Shown in pieces: positions 27,715 through 35,440 of a DNA stretch of 64,000 bases; position 1 is the first letter of the stretch, and each line of letters opens with the position of its first letter. Where the stretch lies: NCBI RefSeq assembly GCF_016786305.1, contig NZ_JADWYV010000019.1. One strand, 5' to 3'. Under the pieces are notes generated by a model, which saw only the letters and a list, made by a program, of their open reading frames with translations, searched no databases and had not been told where the DNA came from. The stretch is from Pseudofrankia nepalensis. Lineage in GTDB: Bacteria > Actinomycetota > Actinomycetes > Frankiales > Frankiaceae. Made by a program: the position numbers and the translations under genes.

Positions 27715-27831
27715 CCCGCATCCCGTGGAGCCGAGCTTCGCCGTCGCGGACGCCGTCGTTCGGCCCGGCCACCAGCGCCGCCCAGGCGGACCAGCCGCCA
27801 CGTCCGCGACCTACCCCAGGAGCGAGGTCCC

Positions 27832-30333
27832 GTGTCCCGTTCGTGGAACGCCAGCTTCATCGCCGCGCCGGCCCGCCCCACCGGGCAGGCCCCGGCGCCG
27901 GCGCCGTACCTGCGGCGCGAGTTCACGGTCGGCCCCGGCCTGCGGTCGGCCACCCTGCACGTTACCGCGCTGGGGCTCGTCGAGGCCTATCTGAACGGGA
28001 GCCGGGTCGGTGACGAGGTCCTGGCCCCGGGGTGGACGTCCTACCGGCATCGGATGGTCGTGAGCAGCCACGACGTCGCAGACCTGCTGGTCGAGGGCAC
28101 GAACGCGCTCGGCGCGATCCTGGGCGAGGGCTGGGCGGTGGGCCGGCTGACCTGGGAGGAAGGCCGACGGGGCGTGTGGGCCGATCGCCCGGCCGGGTTC
28201 CTGCGGCTCGACCTCGACTACGGCGACCGGGTCGACGTGGTGGGCAGCGGCGCCGACTGGCGGGCCGGTACCGGCGCGATCCTGGCCGACGGCATCTACG
28301 ACGGCGAGACCTACGACGCGCGGCACCACCCGGACGGCTGGGACGAGCCGGGCTTCGACGACTCCGGCTGGGCGCCGGTCGAGGTCGTCGAGCACGACCT
28401 CGACACCCTGATCGCTCCGGAGGCGCCGCCGGTCCGGCGGATCGAACAGCTGGCGCCGGTCGAGATCCTGACCACCCCGGCGGGGCGGACGGTCGTCGAC
28501 TTCGGGCAGAACCTGGCGGGCTGGGTCCGCCTCACCGTCCGCGGCGAGGCCGGGACGACGATCACCCTGCGGCACGCCGAAACGCTGATCGACGGCGAGG
28601 CCGACTTCCGCACCAACCGGACCGCGCTCGCCACCGACCGGTACACCCTGCGCGGCGTCGCCGACGGGGAGACCTGGGAGCCGCGGTTCACCTTCCACGG
28701 GTTCCGCTACGTCGAGGTCGACGGCTGGCCCGGACCGCTCGACGCCGGCGCGCTGCGGGCGGTGGTCGTGCACAGCGACCTGGTCAGGACCGGCTGGTTC
28801 GAGACCTCGAACGAGCTCGTCAACCAGCTGCACCGCAACGTCGTCTGGTCCATGCGCGGCAACTTCGTCGGGGTGCCGACCGACTGCCCGCAGCGCGACG
28901 AGCGCCTCGGCTGGACCGGTGACCTCAACGCGTTCGCCCTCACCGCCGCGTTCCTCTACGACGTCCGCGGCGTGCTCGGCTCGTGGCTGGCCGACCTCGC
29001 GGCCGAGCAGCGCGAGAAGGGCTACGTCCCGCTCGTCGTCCCGGACGCGCTCGGCATGCCCATCACCACGCCCACCGCGCTGTGGGGGGACGTCGCGGTC
29101 AGCCTGCCCTGGGCGCTCTACCAGGAGTACGGCGACGCCGACATCCTCGCCCGCCAGTACACCTCCATGACCGCGTTCGTCGACAGCGCCGAGAGCATGC
29201 TCGACGAGCGGGGCCTGTGGAACTCGGGTTTCCAGTTCGGGGACTGGCTCGACCCGGACGCGCCGCCCACCAACCCGGCGGGCGGCAAGACGGACGCCTA
29301 CCTCGTCGCGACCGCCTACCTGTGCAGGACGACCAGCGAACTCGCCCAGGCGGCCGACGTCCTCGGCCGTACGGACGACGTCGCCCGATACTCAAGGCTG
29401 CACCAGCGTGTTCGCGCGGCGTTCCGCGACGAATGGGTCACCCCCACCGGCCTGGTCGCGAACGACACCGTCACCGCCTACGCCCTGGCCATCTGCTTCG
29501 ACATCCTCCGCCCCGCGCAGGAGAAACGGGCCGGGCGCCGGCTCGCCGAGCTCGTCGCCAGAGCCGACCACCGCATCAGCACCGGCTTCGCCGGCACACC
29601 CCTGGTCGCCCACGCGCTGAGCCGCACCGGCCACCTCGACACCGCCTACAAGCTGCTGCTCCAGACCGAGTGCCCGTCCTTCCTTTACCCGGTGACCCAG
29701 GGCGCGACGACGATCTGGGAGCGCTGGGACGCGATCAGGCCGGACGGGGCGCTGCACGACACCGGCATGACCTCGCTCAACCACTACGCCCTCGGGGCCG
29801 TCGCCGACTGGCTGCACCGCGTCGTCGGCGGCCTGCAACCGGCCGAGCCGGGCTACCGCCGCATCCGGATCGCCCCACAGCCCGGCGGCGGGCTCACCCA
29901 CGCCACCGTCACCCACGACACCCCCCATGGACAGGCGCACGTCGCCTGGCGCCTGGACGTCGACGGCCACATGACCGTCGACGTCACCATCCCGGCCGGC
30001 ACCGCCGCCGACGTCGTCCTGCCCCGCCATCCGGACGAGCTCACCGCCCACGTCGGCGCGGGCAGCCACCATTGGGAGTACGACCTCCCGGCGGCCACCC
30101 GGCCCGCCTACACCCTCGACACCCCGCTGAAGGTGCTCTTCCACGACCAGGACACCTGGGCCGCGCTGCACTCCGCGCTGCGCCGGCACCTGCCGCAGTT
30201 CGGCGACGCCGACAGCGGCACCGAACCATCCCTGCCAAACCTGCGAACCCTCCTGGCGTACTTCCCCGAGCAGGCACCGGCCATGGAACGTGACCTGCTC
30301 GCCGTCCTCATGACACCCGCGGCCGGTGAATGA
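27832..30333 (+). CDS. glycoside hydrolase family 78 (alpha-L-rhamnosidase)
   Basis: 833 residues. An N-terminal beta domain (LRREFTVGPGLRSATLHVTA, GLVEAYLNGSRVGDEVLAPGW) and a second beta-sandwich (VVDFGQNLAGWVRL) lead to the (alpha/alpha)6 barrel. The barrel carries the family motif TDCPQRDERLGWTGD (Asp356, Glu357) and the catalytic Glu in TTIWERWD (about residue 630). It removes terminal alpha-L-rhamnose, a sugar typical of flavonoid glycosides, saponins and pectin side chains. No signal peptide is seen. The GTG at 27832 has AGGAG and GAGG nearby. The C-terminus carries about 100 residues beyond the usual beta domain (LHSALRRHLPQFGD onward) that I cannot assign. Confidence 0.95.
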   Translation: MSRSWNASFIAAPARPTGQAPAPAPYLRREFTVGPGLRSATLHVTALGLVEAYLNGSRVGDEVLAPGWTSYRHRMVVSSHDVADLLVEGTNALGAILGEGWAVGRLTWEEGRRGVWADRPAGFLRLDLDYGDRVDVVGSGADWRAGTGAILADGIYDGETYDARHHPDGWDEPGFDDSGWAPVEVVEHDLDTLIAPEAPPVRRIEQLAPVEILTTPAGRTVVDFGQNLAGWVRLTVRGEAGTTITLRHAETLIDGEADFRTNRTALATDRYTLRGVADGETWEPRFTFHGFRYVEVDGWPGPLDAGALRAVVVHSDLVRTGWFETSNELVNQLHRNVVWSMRGNFVGVPTDCPQRDERLGWTGDLNAFALTAAFLYDVRGVLGSWLADLAAEQREKGYVPLVVPDALGMPITTPTALWGDVAVSLPWALYQEYGDADILARQYTSMTAFVDSAESMLDERGLWNSGFQFGDWLDPDAPPTNPAGGKTDAYLVATAYLCRTTSELAQAADVLGRTDDVARYSRLHQRVRAAFRDEWVTPTGLVANDTVTAYALAICFDILRPAQEKRAGRRLAELVARADHRISTGFAGTPLVAHALSRTGHLDTAYKLLLQTECPSFLYPVTQGATTIWERWDAIRPDGALHDTGMTSLNHYALGAVADWLHRVVGGLQPAEPGYRRIRIAPQPGGGLTHATVTHDTPHGQAHVAWRLDVDGHMTVDVTIPAGTAADVVLPRHPDELTAHVGAGSHHWEYDLPAATRPAYTLDTPLKVLFHDQDTWAALHSALRRHLPQFGDADSGTEPSLPNLRTLLAYFPEQAPAMERDLLAVLMTPAAGE

Positions 30334-30491
30334 CGACCGCCGGTGCCCACGGAACGCACAGCCGTCCGGTGACGAAATCGATGTCCGCTGGCCTTGGTCC
30401 ACAGTTCACCGATCTCAGCTGGCGCGAAATCAGCACTGAGAAAGAGGAGAGCGACAGCATGCCGTACCGCTGGAGGCACCGTGACCGCTGA
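30330..30491 (+). CDS. 53-codon ORF bridging the rhamnosidase and the alpha/beta hydrolase genes
   Basis: ATG 30330 overlaps the rhamnosidase stop (ATGA), and the frame stays open to a TGA at 30491, which overlaps the hydrolase GTG start by 11 bases. It starts MTTAGAHGTHSRP and ends with MPYRWRHRDR. An internal ATG at 30459 has its own AGAGGAG site, so the last 10 codons could be a leader peptide. The matching region after the second GH3 gene (25946-26059) reads a similar peptide, with WRE then EKE then D-x-MP in common, and it too begins on the upstream stop. This suggests a duplicated unit rather than chance. Function unknown. Confidence 0.35.
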   Translation: MTTAGAHGTHSRPVTKSMSAGLGPQFTDLSWREISTEKEESDSMPYRWRHRDR

Positions 30492-31434
30492 GACTGGCGC
30501 CGAGCGAAACCAGTCATCCTTCGCGGGCTACGTCCGGTTCCTGGAGACGGCGAGCCCCGAGGTGGTCGCCGAGCGGATACCGCGGGGCCCGGACACCGCG
30601 GCCCTCACGGCCCACTATCCCGAACTGGGCCGGGTCGAGGTACACGACGTGACTGTCGACGGCGCCGGACGGATGCCGGCCCGGCTCTACCGCGAGCCGG
30701 GCCACGCGACGGGCTCGGCGCTGGTCTGGGCACACGGCGGCGCCTTCGTCGGCGGGGACCTGGACATGCCGGAGGCGAACTGGGTCGGCCTGACCCTGGC
30801 CTCGCGGGGAGTCCCGGTGCTGTCGGTCGAATATCGCAAGTGCCTTCGCGGTGTTCATTTCCCGGCGCCGTCCGACGACCTCCTCACCGCCTGGTCGTGG
30901 GCCGTCGAGCACGCCGGGGAACTCCAGGCCGAATCGGCGGGACTTCACCTCGGCGGGGCCAGCGCGGGCGGGAACCTGGCGGCGGGGGTGACCAAACGGC
31001 TTCGCGACGGTGCTGGACCGCTGCCCGCGTCCCTGCTGCTCGTGTACGCCGTCCTGCACGCCCGGCTGCCGCCAGCGAGCGCGGATCTACGTGCCAAGAC
31101 GGAAGCCGGGCAGGATCTTTTTCCCACCGCGGACATGGCTCCCGAGATCAACCTGAACTTCACCGGCACCACGGCGGCGCTGGCGGACCCGTATGCCTTC
31201 CCCGCCAACGGCGACGTCGCCGGACAGCCACCGGTGTACGTGCTCAACTCCGACGCGGACTTTCTGCGCGCCTCCGGAGAGGCATATGCCGCGCAACTGG
31301 CGGCGGCCAGCGTCCCGGTCCGCGTCGAGTTCGAGCCAGGCTCCCGCCACGGGCATCTGAACGAACCCTTCACGGTGGCCGGCGAACGCAGCCTGGACCG
31401 GATGACCGCCTGGCTGGCCGCCGCGGCGGCCTGA
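30481..31434 (+). CDS. alpha/beta hydrolase, hormone-sensitive-lipase-type esterase
   Basis: 317 residues. The oxyanion motif HGGAF is at about residue 85, the nucleophile motif GASAGG has Ser at about 161, the acid is in NSDADFL (Asp about 260) and the His is in SRHGH (about 290), so the catalytic triad is complete. No signal peptide. In this setting it probably removes an acyl group (acetyl, feruloyl or malonyl type) from a decorated glycoside before or after the sugars are cut. The GTG start at 30481 has GGAGG 4 bases before it. A partial decayed copy of the same gene lies at 26057-26209, so the gene was duplicated within the island. Confidence 0.88.
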   Translation: MTAETGAERNQSSFAGYVRFLETASPEVVAERIPRGPDTAALTAHYPELGRVEVHDVTVDGAGRMPARLYREPGHATGSALVWAHGGAFVGGDLDMPEANWVGLTLASRGVPVLSVEYRKCLRGVHFPAPSDDLLTAWSWAVEHAGELQAESAGLHLGGASAGGNLAAGVTKRLRDGAGPLPASLLLVYAVLHARLPPASADLRAKTEAGQDLFPTADMAPEINLNFTGTTAALADPYAFPANGDVAGQPPVYVLNSDADFLRASGEAYAAQLAAASVPVRVEFEPGSRHGHLNEPFTVAGERSLDRMTAWLAAAAA

Positions 31435-31459
31435 TGCGTTCGACACGCGGTCCGACGTC
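31314..31459 (+). repeat. direct repeat: intact copy of the segment also found at 26063-26209
   Basis: The last ~120 bases of the hydrolase gene plus ~25 bases past the stop are repeated about 5.25 kb upstream in the same orientation. The two copies align without a gap through the stop (118 bases from the first C of the repeat to the TGA in each) and share the trailing sequence GATGCGTTCGAC. Recombination between them would delete the GH43, GH78 and most of the hydrolase gene. Confidence 0.85.
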
Positions 31460-31642
31460 GCCGGCGGAGTCCTCGCGGGTCCGGCGGACGCGCGACGCCG
31501 AGCGCGTGTCCGATCCACGTCACCCGGCCGCCGGCCCCGAAAGACAGCGGACGAGCCACCGCGCCCCCTCCACCGAGGCGTCCCACCGCGACCGACCCGA
31601 CGTCCCCCGCCTTCCCCGCGTGATATCAGGAGGTTCGCTGAC

Positions 31643-32875
31643 ATGAGTCAGTTTCCCGACGGTTTTCTCTGGGGCGCCGCGACCGCCGCCCACCAGGTCG
31701 AGGGCGGCAACGTCAACGCCGACCTGTGGCCCAGTGAATGGGCCCCGGGATCGCATTTCGCCGAGCCGTCCGGCGACGCGGTCGACCACTACCACCGCTA
31801 TCCGGAAGACATCGCGACCCTCGCCGGCCTGGGATTGAACGCCTACCGGTTCGGGGTCGAGTGGGCGCGGATCGAGCCCGAGGAGGGCTTCTTCTCCCGG
31901 GCGGCGCTCGACCACTACCGGCGGATGGTCGGCACCTGCCTGGAGCACGGCGTCACTCCCATCGTGACCTACAGCCATTTCACGACGCCCCGTTGGTTCG
32001 CCGCGGCCGGCGGCTGGAACGGCACCGCCGCCGTCGACCGGTTCGCCAGGTACGCCGCCCGGGTCACCAAGCACCTCGGCGACCTGGTGCCCTGGGTGTG
32101 CACCTTCAACGAGCCGAACGTGATCTCGCTGATGGTCCACCTCGGCGTCGTCCCGGCCGCCGCCCGCGAGGACGGCCTCGGCCTGTCGGATGCCGCCGAC
32201 GGCCAGCGGGCCCCGTCGGGTGGCCAGTCGAGTTCAGGCGGGAGCTGGCCGGTCCCCAGCGTCGAGGTGATGGCCGCGGCGCACCGCAAGGCCGTCGAGG
32301 CGATCAAGTCCGGGCCGGGTAGCCCCGCGGTCGGCTGGACTCTGGCGCTCATCGATCTCCAGCCCGCCGACGGGGGAGAGCAGCGCTCGGCCGCTGTCCG
32401 TCAGGCGGCTGAGCTCGACTGGCTCGAGGTGTCCCGCGACGACGACTTCGTCGGCGTCCAGACCTACACCAGGGAACGCATCGGACCGGACGGCGTCCTG
32501 CCGGTTCCGGACGGGGCCGCGACGACGCAGACCGGCTGGGAGGTGTACCCCCAGGCGCTCGGGCACACGGTCCGGCTCGCGGCCGAGCACGCCCGGGTGC
32601 CTGTCCTGGTCACCGAGAACGGCATCGCCACCGCCGACGACGACGCGCGCATCGCCTACACCGCCGCCGCCCTCGAGGGACTGGCCGGGTGTGTCGCCGA
32701 CGGCGTCGACGTGCGCGGCTACCTCCACTGGTCGCTGCTTGACAACTTCGAGTGGACGTCCGGCTTCGCGATGACGTTCGGACTGATCGCCGTCGACCGG
32801 GCCACGTTCGCCCGCGCCGTGAAGCCCTCCGCCCGCTGGCTTGGCCAGGTCGCCCGCGCGGGCCGCCTTTCCTGA
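31643..32875 (+). CDS. glycoside hydrolase family 1 (beta-glucosidase)
   Basis: 410 residues, a little shorter than the usual 440-470. The N-terminal FPDGFLWGAATAAHQVEG is the GH1 signature, the acid/base Glu is in CTFNEPNV (about residue 157) and the nucleophile Glu in VTENGIAT (about 325). It hydrolyses terminal beta-glucose or related sugars from aryl or alkyl glycosides. A Ser/Gly-rich stretch around residues 190-205 replaces part of a loop region, which may account for the shorter length. AGGAGG lies ahead of ATG 31643. It is the last gene of the glycoside island; the 208 bases before it hold no recognisable gene. Confidence 0.94.
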   Translation: MSQFPDGFLWGAATAAHQVEGGNVNADLWPSEWAPGSHFAEPSGDAVDHYHRYPEDIATLAGLGLNAYRFGVEWARIEPEEGFFSRAALDHYRRMVGTCLEHGVTPIVTYSHFTTPRWFAAAGGWNGTAAVDRFARYAARVTKHLGDLVPWVCTFNEPNVISLMVHLGVVPAAAREDGLGLSDAADGQRAPSGGQSSSGGSWPVPSVEVMAAAHRKAVEAIKSGPGSPAVGWTLALIDLQPADGGEQRSAAVRQAAELDWLEVSRDDDFVGVQTYTRERIGPDGVLPVPDGAATTQTGWEVYPQALGHTVRLAAEHARVPVLVTENGIATADDDARIAYTAAALEGLAGCVADGVDVRGYLHWSLLDNFEWTSGFAMTFGLIAVDRATFARAVKPSARWLGQVARAGRLS

Positions 32876-33060
32876 CCGAAGGACAGAGCAGAATCGGCCG
32901 CGGATCGGCAGGGGGCGCGTCAGCCTCTGGCCGGGAGCTTGACGGGCGTCGGCATCGCGAGGGCGTGCAGGCCGGCGCGGATCCGGTCGAGCGGCATGCC
33001 GCGGGCGGCCGTCGTAGGCCTTGTCCGCCGGTCGGCCCTTCGCCCACGGCATCCCGTAGT
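32876..33060. other. scar region after the GH1 gene
   Basis: On the minus strand, short coding-like pieces can be read in two frames (DYGMPWAKGRPADKAY, then GMPLDRIRAGLHALAMPTP and a stop near 32929). They look like a frame-shifted gene end of unknown family. I do not call a gene. Confidence 0.3.
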
Positions 33061-33248
33061 CGCCGCCGGCCGGGCGCTCCGTGGAGGTGGCACTCGGAGC
33101 CGTCGGGGTCCACGGCGGCTACGGCTACTCGACCGAGTTCGACGTCGAGCGCCACTTCCGGGACGCGCCTCTGATGATCGTCGGTGAGGGCGCCAACGAG
33201 ATTCAGCGCACCATCATCGCCGAGCGGCTCGTCGCCCGGGGAGGACTG
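33061..33248 (+). pseudogene. C-terminal fragment of an acyl-CoA dehydrogenase
   Basis: The reading frame around 33081-33245 encodes EVALGAVGVHGGYGYSTEF, then RHFRDAPLMIVGEGANEIQR and TIIAERLVARGGL, which is the last ~55 residues of an acyl-CoA dehydrogenase. It includes the conserved C-terminal HGGYG and EGxNEIQR motifs that close the FAD and substrate site. No upstream part of the enzyme is present and no start signal fits, so this is a broken gene. The frame then runs on to 33407 without resemblance to anything. Confidence 0.8.
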
Positions 33249-33364
33249 CCGCGAGGAAACTCCACGTCTCGAGATAGGGATTCATGGACCTGTCTGGCGT
33301 GGGCGGGTGAAGTACCCATCTGCGTTACGGCGACCAGGCTGAGGCCACGGGCGCGGCCGCCGGA

Positions 33365-34048
33365 CTACGGCGTCCGAGTGCCCGGGGTCATGAGCCCGTG
33401 TTCGTAGGCGAACACGACGAGCTGGGCGCGGTCGTGGGCGTGCACCTTCGTCATGGCCCGGTTGACGTGGGTCTTGGCGGTGGCGGGGCTGATGACCAGG
33501 TGGTCGGCGATCTCCTCGTTGGACAGGCCGCGGGCCACCAGCACGGTGATCTCACGTTCGCGCGCGGTGAGTTCGTTCATCCCGGGGAGGGCGGCGTCGA
33601 GGTGCGCGGTGGAGCTGGCCAGGAACCGCTTGACCAGGGCCGTGGTCGCGGTGGGGGAGAGCAGCGACTCGCCCGTGGCCACGGTCCGGATGGCGTCCAG
33701 GAGGGCCGCCGGCGCGACTCCCTTGCCGAGGAAGCCGCTGGCGCCCGCGCGCAGGGCGGCGAGGACGAGCTCGTCGGTCTCGAAGGTGGTCAGGACGAGG
33801 ATGCGCACGCCGGCGAGGGCCTGGTCGGAGGTGATCTGGGCGGTGGCGCCGATGCCGTCGAGTTCGGGCATGCGGATGTCCATGAGGACGACGTCGGGGA
33901 CGGTCTGGCGTACCACCGCGACGGTCTCGACGCCGGTGCCGGCCTCGCCGACGACCTCCATGCCGGGCGCGGCGTCGAGCAGCAGCCTGAAGGTGGCGCG
34001 CAGCAGCTCCTGGTCGTCCGCGAGCACGATCCTGATCGGGGCGGTCAC
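33365..34048 (-). CDS. NarL/LuxR-type response regulator
   Basis: 227 residues. The receiver domain has the acidic pair LADDQ and the phospho-acceptor Asp57 in VVLMDIRMP. The C-terminal LuxR HTH reads LTAREREITVLVARGLSNEEI. It is the partner of the histidine kinase encoded just upstream, whose stop overlaps this start by 4 bases (ATGA). The three genes MmpL transporter, kinase and regulator form one minus-strand operon, so the pair probably senses an envelope stress or a toxic compound and controls the exporter. Confidence 0.93.
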   Translation of the reverse strand: MTAPIRIVLADDQELLRATFRLLLDAAPGMEVVGEAGTGVETVAVVRQTVPDVVLMDIRMPELDGIGATAQITSDQALAGVRILVLTTFETDELVLAALRAGASGFLGKGVAPAALLDAIRTVATGESLLSPTATTALVKRFLASSTAHLDAALPGMNELTAREREITVLVARGLSNEEIADHLVISPATAKTHVNRAMTKVHAHDRAQLVVFAYEHGLMTPGTRTP

Positions 34049-35430
34049 GGCCTGGGCTCCTTGGTGTCGGGCGGGTTGCTCTCGGGCGCGGCGGCGTCCA
34101 CGTCGGGGACGGCTGGGTCGTGGGTGGGGTGTCGTGCGCCGGCGGGTAGCGCGGCGGTGACGAGGTAGCCGCCGTCGCCGGTCGGACCGGCGTCGAAGGT
34201 CCCGCCGGCGGCGCGGGCCCGTTCACGCAGGCCGATCAGCCCGTGCCCGGTGCCGGCCGGGTGCCGCTGGCCTGGCCGGACCGAACGGGTGTTGCGGATC
34301 TCGAGTCTCAGCTGGCTTCGCGTCCAGCACAGGGTGAGGTCGACGGGCGCGCCGGGCGCGTGCTTGGTGGCGTTGGTGAGGGCCTCCTGGATGATCCGGT
34401 AGGCGGCCAGGTCGCTCTGGTGGCCCAGCGCCACCGGTTCGCCGAGGACGTCGAGCGTCACGGGCGTGCCCGCGTCGCGCAGCCGCTCCAGCAGGCTGTC
34501 GAGCCTGTCCAGCCCGGCCACCGGTGCCAGCGAGCGGGCGTCGAGCGCCGCGGCGCCGGTACGGGGCACCTCGCCGCCGGCCGCCCCGGGTCGCCCCTCG
34601 TCGAGGGCGTCGGTCTCGTCGGGGTCGCCGCGCAGGAGAAGGAGCGTCGCCCGCAGGTCGTCGATCGCCGCCGAGGTGTGCTGGGTGATGCCGCGCAACG
34701 CCTGGCGCGCGGCCCGCGGATCGACGTCGAGCAGGTAGTCGGCGACCCCGGCCTGGGCGTCGACGAGGGCGAGTTCGTGGGCGAGGGTGTCGTGCAGCTC
34801 GCGCGCGATGCGCAGCCGCTCGCCCAGCACCGCCTGCCGGGCCTGCTCCCGGGCAGCGCGGGCGCGCTGTGCCCGCGCGTCGCGCCGAGCGCGCGTCGCG
34901 ACACCCAGGCCCGCGGCGATGACGACGACCTGGACCATGACGAGATCGGTGCCCGCCAGCCGGAGCGGTTGGAAGAGCAGCGCCGCGACCAGGAGCACGA
35001 ACGCGGCGACGGCGCCCGCGAGCCATCCGTCCCGCTGGCGGCGACGGGTCGCGACGGTGTGGACCGCGAGCATCGTGGCCAGCGGGATGGGCTGGTAGGC
35101 GGCGACGGAAAGACCCCCGGGCAGGTCGGAGCCGAGGTCGTGCATGACGGCGAGCTGGCAGACCTCGACGGCCACGACCGCCGCCAGGGCCGGTTCGGGC
35201 CAGTAGGTCCGGACCAGGAGCGGCAGCCAGGAGACGACGGTGAAGACCAGGCGCTGCGTCCCGGGGAACGCGGGCTCGGAGGTGCGGACCACGACCGTGG
35301 TCACCATCGCCGCCAGCGTCGCGACCGTGACGGCGACGTCCCACCGGGTAGGAGGCCGGCTCTCGCTGAGCAGGCTTCGCCACCCGGTGGTGTCACCGGA
35401 TCTCCCGGCGGGGGATCGGTTGGTCGTCAC
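34045..35430 (-). CDS. membrane sensor histidine kinase (HisKA_3 type)
   Basis: 461 residues. Several hydrophobic helices (about 33-180) form a membrane sensor without an obvious external domain. The dimerisation/phosphorylation helix has His213 in RELHDTLAHELALVDAQAG, and the ATPase domain ends with GTGHGLIGLRERARAAGG. This is the NarL-partner class of kinases in actinobacteria. It phosphorylates the adjacent regulator. It begins 10 bases after the MmpL gene stop. Confidence 0.93.
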   Translation of the reverse strand: MTTNRSPAGRSGDTTGWRSLLSESRPPTRWDVAVTVATLAAMVTTVVVRTSEPAFPGTQRLVFTVVSWLPLLVRTYWPEPALAAVVAVEVCQLAVMHDLGSDLPGGLSVAAYQPIPLATMLAVHTVATRRRQRDGWLAGAVAAFVLLVAALLFQPLRLAGTDLVMVQVVVIAAGLGVATRARRDARAQRARAAREQARQAVLGERLRIARELHDTLAHELALVDAQAGVADYLLDVDPRAARQALRGITQHTSAAIDDLRATLLLLRGDPDETDALDEGRPGAAGGEVPRTGAAALDARSLAPVAGLDRLDSLLERLRDAGTPVTLDVLGEPVALGHQSDLAAYRIIQEALTNATKHAPGAPVDLTLCWTRSQLRLEIRNTRSVRPGQRHPAGTGHGLIGLRERARAAGGTFDAGPTGDGGYLVTAALPAGARHPTHDPAVPDVDAAAPESNPPDTKEPRP

Positions 35431-35440
35431 GGCTCCTCGG

